Part shown: positions 60,701 to 64,000 of the stretch, piece by piece
Layout: every line of letters starts with the position of its first letter
How positions within the stretch are numbered: the first letter of the stretch is position 1
Assembly: GCF_963675165.1 (NCBI RefSeq)
Contig: NC_087381.1
Coordinates: forward strand, 4,217,378 to 4,281,377
Direction of reading: 5' to 3'
Length of the DNA stretch: 64,000 nt
From: Halichondria panicea
Lineage: Eukaryota > Porifera > Demospongiae > Suberitida > Halichondriidae
Position numbers and translations under genes: made by a program
The notes under the pieces: model-generated
Database searches by the model: none
What the model was told of the DNA's origin: nothing
Seen by the model: only the letters and a program-made list of their open reading frames with translations

Positions 60701-63700
60701 TAATTAATGGTGTACGTTGTATGGAGGCTCTACTGTATGGATAGGTGAAGTGATCAACACTCGCAAAACACTCTGAATACATGGTCGATTGCAACATACC
60801 TCGTTGATGAATTCATTGCAAGCTGACTCTCATAGATGACATCAGCATCAACATTCTGAATATTGTTGATTGTTTGAAGATAGCCGTCTCTCACCTGGAC
60901 CATGTGAAGAGTATTAAAATAAATGTTGATTTCAAGTAAGAATGTTCACCTCTTCGTTAGCAGCAGCTTCTTCTGCTACTTGCTCTACTATTCTTGTAAG
61001 CAGGGTGATTTGACTTGCAGTCAGATTTTGTGGTTTAGATGTGATGTTGGCAATCTGATTGGACGCTTGAGTTGTCTTATTCGATGAAAGTCCCTATAAG
61101 AAATAAAGTATACAGTAAATATGGCTATAGATCACCTAAAGCATGCATGTACAGTCAGTCAGTTGTATTAAAACAACCACTTACTAGATCTAGTGCAATG
61201 TTGCACAATTCTCGGGATACGCCTGAATTTGTAGTCTCACAGACGTCAATCACATCCTTCCACATACCTCCCTTACTAATTGATCCAGAGCACTGTCTGC
61301 TGACCTTTCCTGCAAACACACCTAATATTTCTACACATGGACAAGGTGACAGAGCAGTAGATCCTAGTGCCGTGTTTGACCAAGAATAGTTCTGGTACAC
61401 CTCCGCGTCACAACCAGCTGTAACATGTGTGCATTATAATGATATCTTAATGTTAAATTATTACTTTTAACTTACAAACACAAAAAGGTTGAAGGCCATT
61501 CCACACTCCAATAATCCCGATATCTTCCGTACATGTTCTTTTCGTAATTTCTGTAGACCTATCAAAGATAAACCCTTTGTTGCATGAGTATGTAGCCAAG
61601 GTTCCCAGAGAATACTTCGGTAAGCCACCAGGCTTATTATATGTTACAAACCCATTCTTAATGGGTTGTAGGGGAGGACATTCAACAACTGCATGGAACA
61701 CAATAAAACGATAGTCTTTCTTTAAAAAAAACATTCACATCTCTTAAGCACTGGAAAACACCCGAGTATAATTTTAACTACGGTAATCTAGAGCCTGTGT
61801 GTAGCTCACACGTGCTGTCCTCTATAATAACTCGAGTGATATTTAGAAAGATGGTTAGGTAAACCAAACTGCCACTTCATAGATTGAGCGCATCAGGTGA
61901 TATAGGTCTGCTAATTTATATCCTCTTTGATTTACACAAATATTATGGGAGTCAAAGGTGGCTTCTGAAATCGTTAGAAAGTGAGCACGTTATTTAACCA
62001 GCCACTCACCGTCATTATCCACAATAATGACCGTACTTTCCTCCAATCCTGGACCGTCAACACTGACATCTGACGAAGAAATAAACGCCACTATTGTCTC
62101 ATTTCCTTCAACAATACTATCGTCGAGTATGGTCACGATGAATGTAAATCTGGTTCCTCCAGAAATAGTAGTATTCAGTACTTTGTGTTCAAAGTCTGTG
62201 TAAATAGAATACATATTAATACAGTCATGATGAAAGGGGGAGACTCCAACCTATATCGATATAGAATGGAACACACAGTTTTCAACCGTTATAATTATTT
62301 TGTGCGTAAAATAATGTGAGTATAATAACATAGTGACAGTGCCCCCCCCCCGACACTTCTAAGTGGTGCTTCTCAAAATTTGGCTGACCTGGCGCTTATA
62401 TCATAATTATTACAGTGGTGCATAATTAAATCAAATTCATTGTGCATATGTATATCGACATACATGCATGTAAATTTTACACTATAATTATACGTCTACC
62501 TGAGCCACCAGTTGCAGTTCCGTTGCCGTTAATGGTGCCTACAGACAGGGTGAAAGGACGTACAGCTGGAGTACTGGTGATAGTGAGGAAGGCGAATTGT
62601 TCATTCTCTTGAACCGAGAAGCTATCCCGATCAAAACCGACTACAAACACTGCAATTGTAATTAGTGAGCATCGTGTGTATTAGTGAGCACATTGTGGTA
62701 TGGTAATAATTGCCTATCTGTGGTCAAATTAGTTTTCAACACTGTGAGCATTTCAACATTGAGCAGATGACCCCAGGTTCAATTCCACCAGACACAATTT
62801 TTTCACATCCTCACCATCATCATCTTGTATGTTGATAAAAGCTTGATATGGGCTGCCCAAAACAATGCCAGGGTGTGGGTTGGTAAGTCTTAGACTGGCA
62901 ATAAGCGTCTCCACAACCTCCAGAGTTACATTATCGTCAGTCAGCGAGAAAGTGATGTCAAAAGAACTTGCTCCCTCAGGAAACACTTCAGTCACAGAGA
63001 TGAACCCACCAGAGTTTTGTACAGACTGCTGAATGCTTCGATCTGTGTGTTGGCGCATGTGTGTGTGTGTGTGTGTGTGAGTTACCGAATCACCACAGCC
63101 AATAGTCCTATTCGTTTAAGAGCCTGGAATCTTGAAGATACCTACTATAATATTCCGCTTATAATTTATAGCTAGTAGTGTGTGCGCGTATGCTTACGTA
63201 CCTCCAGTTACACTGAACTCAAAACTGGCAGGAACAGGTACTGAAATAATCACTTGGATAGTGGCAGTGCCATCACTCTCAACAAAGTTGTATGTTGAAG
63301 ACCCAAACATGACTCTAGCCTCTGTGTGATGGGAGGGAGTAATTGAAGTTTTCATGATGGTAGAGATTATAATATTATAGTCAAAGCTTCACACTATACT
63401 AAATAGCTATGTAACTACAGCTTATAGCTGGTACCATCTGAGTCCTCAATGGTCACCGTGGCATCAGAAGCACCTGCACCAACGTTAGCTGTATTAATGG
63501 TGCTGACTCTGTTTATAAAAGTCTCATTTTCCTCTCCTGCTATGCCATCCATCGTTATGGAAATACTTCTCGACACATTCGTTTCACGGGCAGGAATGGT
63601 CAGAGAGTAGCCAGCAGAGCTGTAATCTGTGAACATAGATCAGCTATACGTAATGGTAACATAGAAACCATAGAAGTTTAAAGAATATACTATTAGGCTG

Positions 63701-64000
63701 TTAAATTACATACCGACACCACCACCAATGGCTGTTCCGTCAACGTTGATTACATCAAATGACACATCTCTGACAGCTTCTCGGTTAAGCACATAGGAGA
63801 GAGTCACTGAGCCGTCAGATTCTTGAACATTGTATGTCGTCTGACCCACGCTCACACTGACATCTGTGTGAGTATGTTGACATACCATAATAATTATTTT
63901 ATGCATGCTTAATTATTAATGACAACTCAAGTTAATAGTGCATGGCCATAATAATTATGCCTCCTGCAGATGTATAGTACAATAGCTATGATAATTTATT
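57724..64000 (-). CDS. Adhesion GPCR with Calx-beta repeats (5' end outside window)
   Basis: Reading on minus from the window edge: six exons carrying Calx-beta sequence (63863-63714, 63626-63435, 63321-63202, 63042-62815, 62649-62500, 62195-62010; ends such as TIEDSDG, NIQDDDG, IIVDNDG), a Sushi exon (61688-61476), a hormone-receptor-like Cys exon (61417-61185), then GAIN-domain exons (61093-60950, 60894-60800, 60058-59527, 59468-59426). The GPS exon (59266-59163) has W-x5-GC, CEC and GHFGILFV, followed by the seven-helix part (59095-58974, 58900-58632, 58500-58434, 58288-57724). The cytosolic tail is short and charged and ends at TAG 57724-57726. Family B2/adhesion receptor at the plasma membrane; ligand unknown. 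The Calx-beta plus GPCR layout recalls ADGRV1, but Sushi and hormone-receptor modules are not part of that protein. Confidence 0.9.
60245..60735. mobile_element. Pogo-like repeat with CAGTGGAGCCTCCAT ends
   Basis: tacagtggagcctccattat at the left, acgttgtatggaggctctactgta inverted at the right, TA flanks. Internal phrase cctacagccttttcaaagcttgtatgagct shared with 15700-15740. It lies in an intron of the GPCR gene. Confidence 0.75.

Overview
The window is eukaryotic and looks like sponge (probably demosponge) DNA. Genes are split by many short AT-rich introns with GT-AG borders. The protein set (an ankyrin-Roc-COR-Death gene, a secreted Calx-beta/Sushi/EGF protein, a Calx-beta adhesion GPCR) and the density of short inverted-repeat transposons fit a sponge genome. 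The species cannot be read from the sequence; 'sponge' is inference.

Layout. 1-2423 is a (CA)n-based satellite with higher-order structure, followed by a short unique island and a 200-N assembly gap (2601-2800). 3833-18.9 kb (minus strand) is an ankyrin/Roc-COR/Death-domain gene that ends in an Ig-like domain. One of its introns holds a 4.07-kb decayed Ty1/copia element with intact LTRs, target duplication and primer site; a 5-kb intron is full of MITEs and a minisatellite. A run of 51-54-nt coiled-coil microexons (20.8-21.2 kb, minus) may be its 5' end. 18.9-25.8 kb is repeat-rich: a gypsy-like fragment, a truncated LINE, MITEs and unplaced ORFs. 25818-39027 (plus) is a 26-exon gene for a secreted or surface protein of about 1596 residues. 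39428-48117 (minus) is mannosyl-oligosaccharide glucosidase (MOGS, GH63). A decayed proteasome beta-subunit (PSMB2-like) copy sits at 48.3-48.9 kb. 49541-56819 (plus) is NELF-A, whose last intron contains a stack of nested transposons. 57724 to beyond the right edge (minus) is an adhesion GPCR with Calx-beta repeats, whose 5' part is outside the window.

The genes are ordinary neighbours, not an operon. The secreted gene and MOGS converge (about 400 bp between coding ends), MOGS and NELFA diverge, and NELFA and the GPCR converge. MOGS trims N-glycans in the ER, NELF-A pauses RNA polymerase II, and the GPCR and the secreted protein share Calx-beta and Sushi modules. No new defence or biosynthetic system is evident. 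The most notable material is transposon archaeology with sequence-internal empty sites, an unusual death-domain architecture, a GC-AG intron in MOGS, coiled-coil microexons, and exon-cassette duplication in the EGF array.
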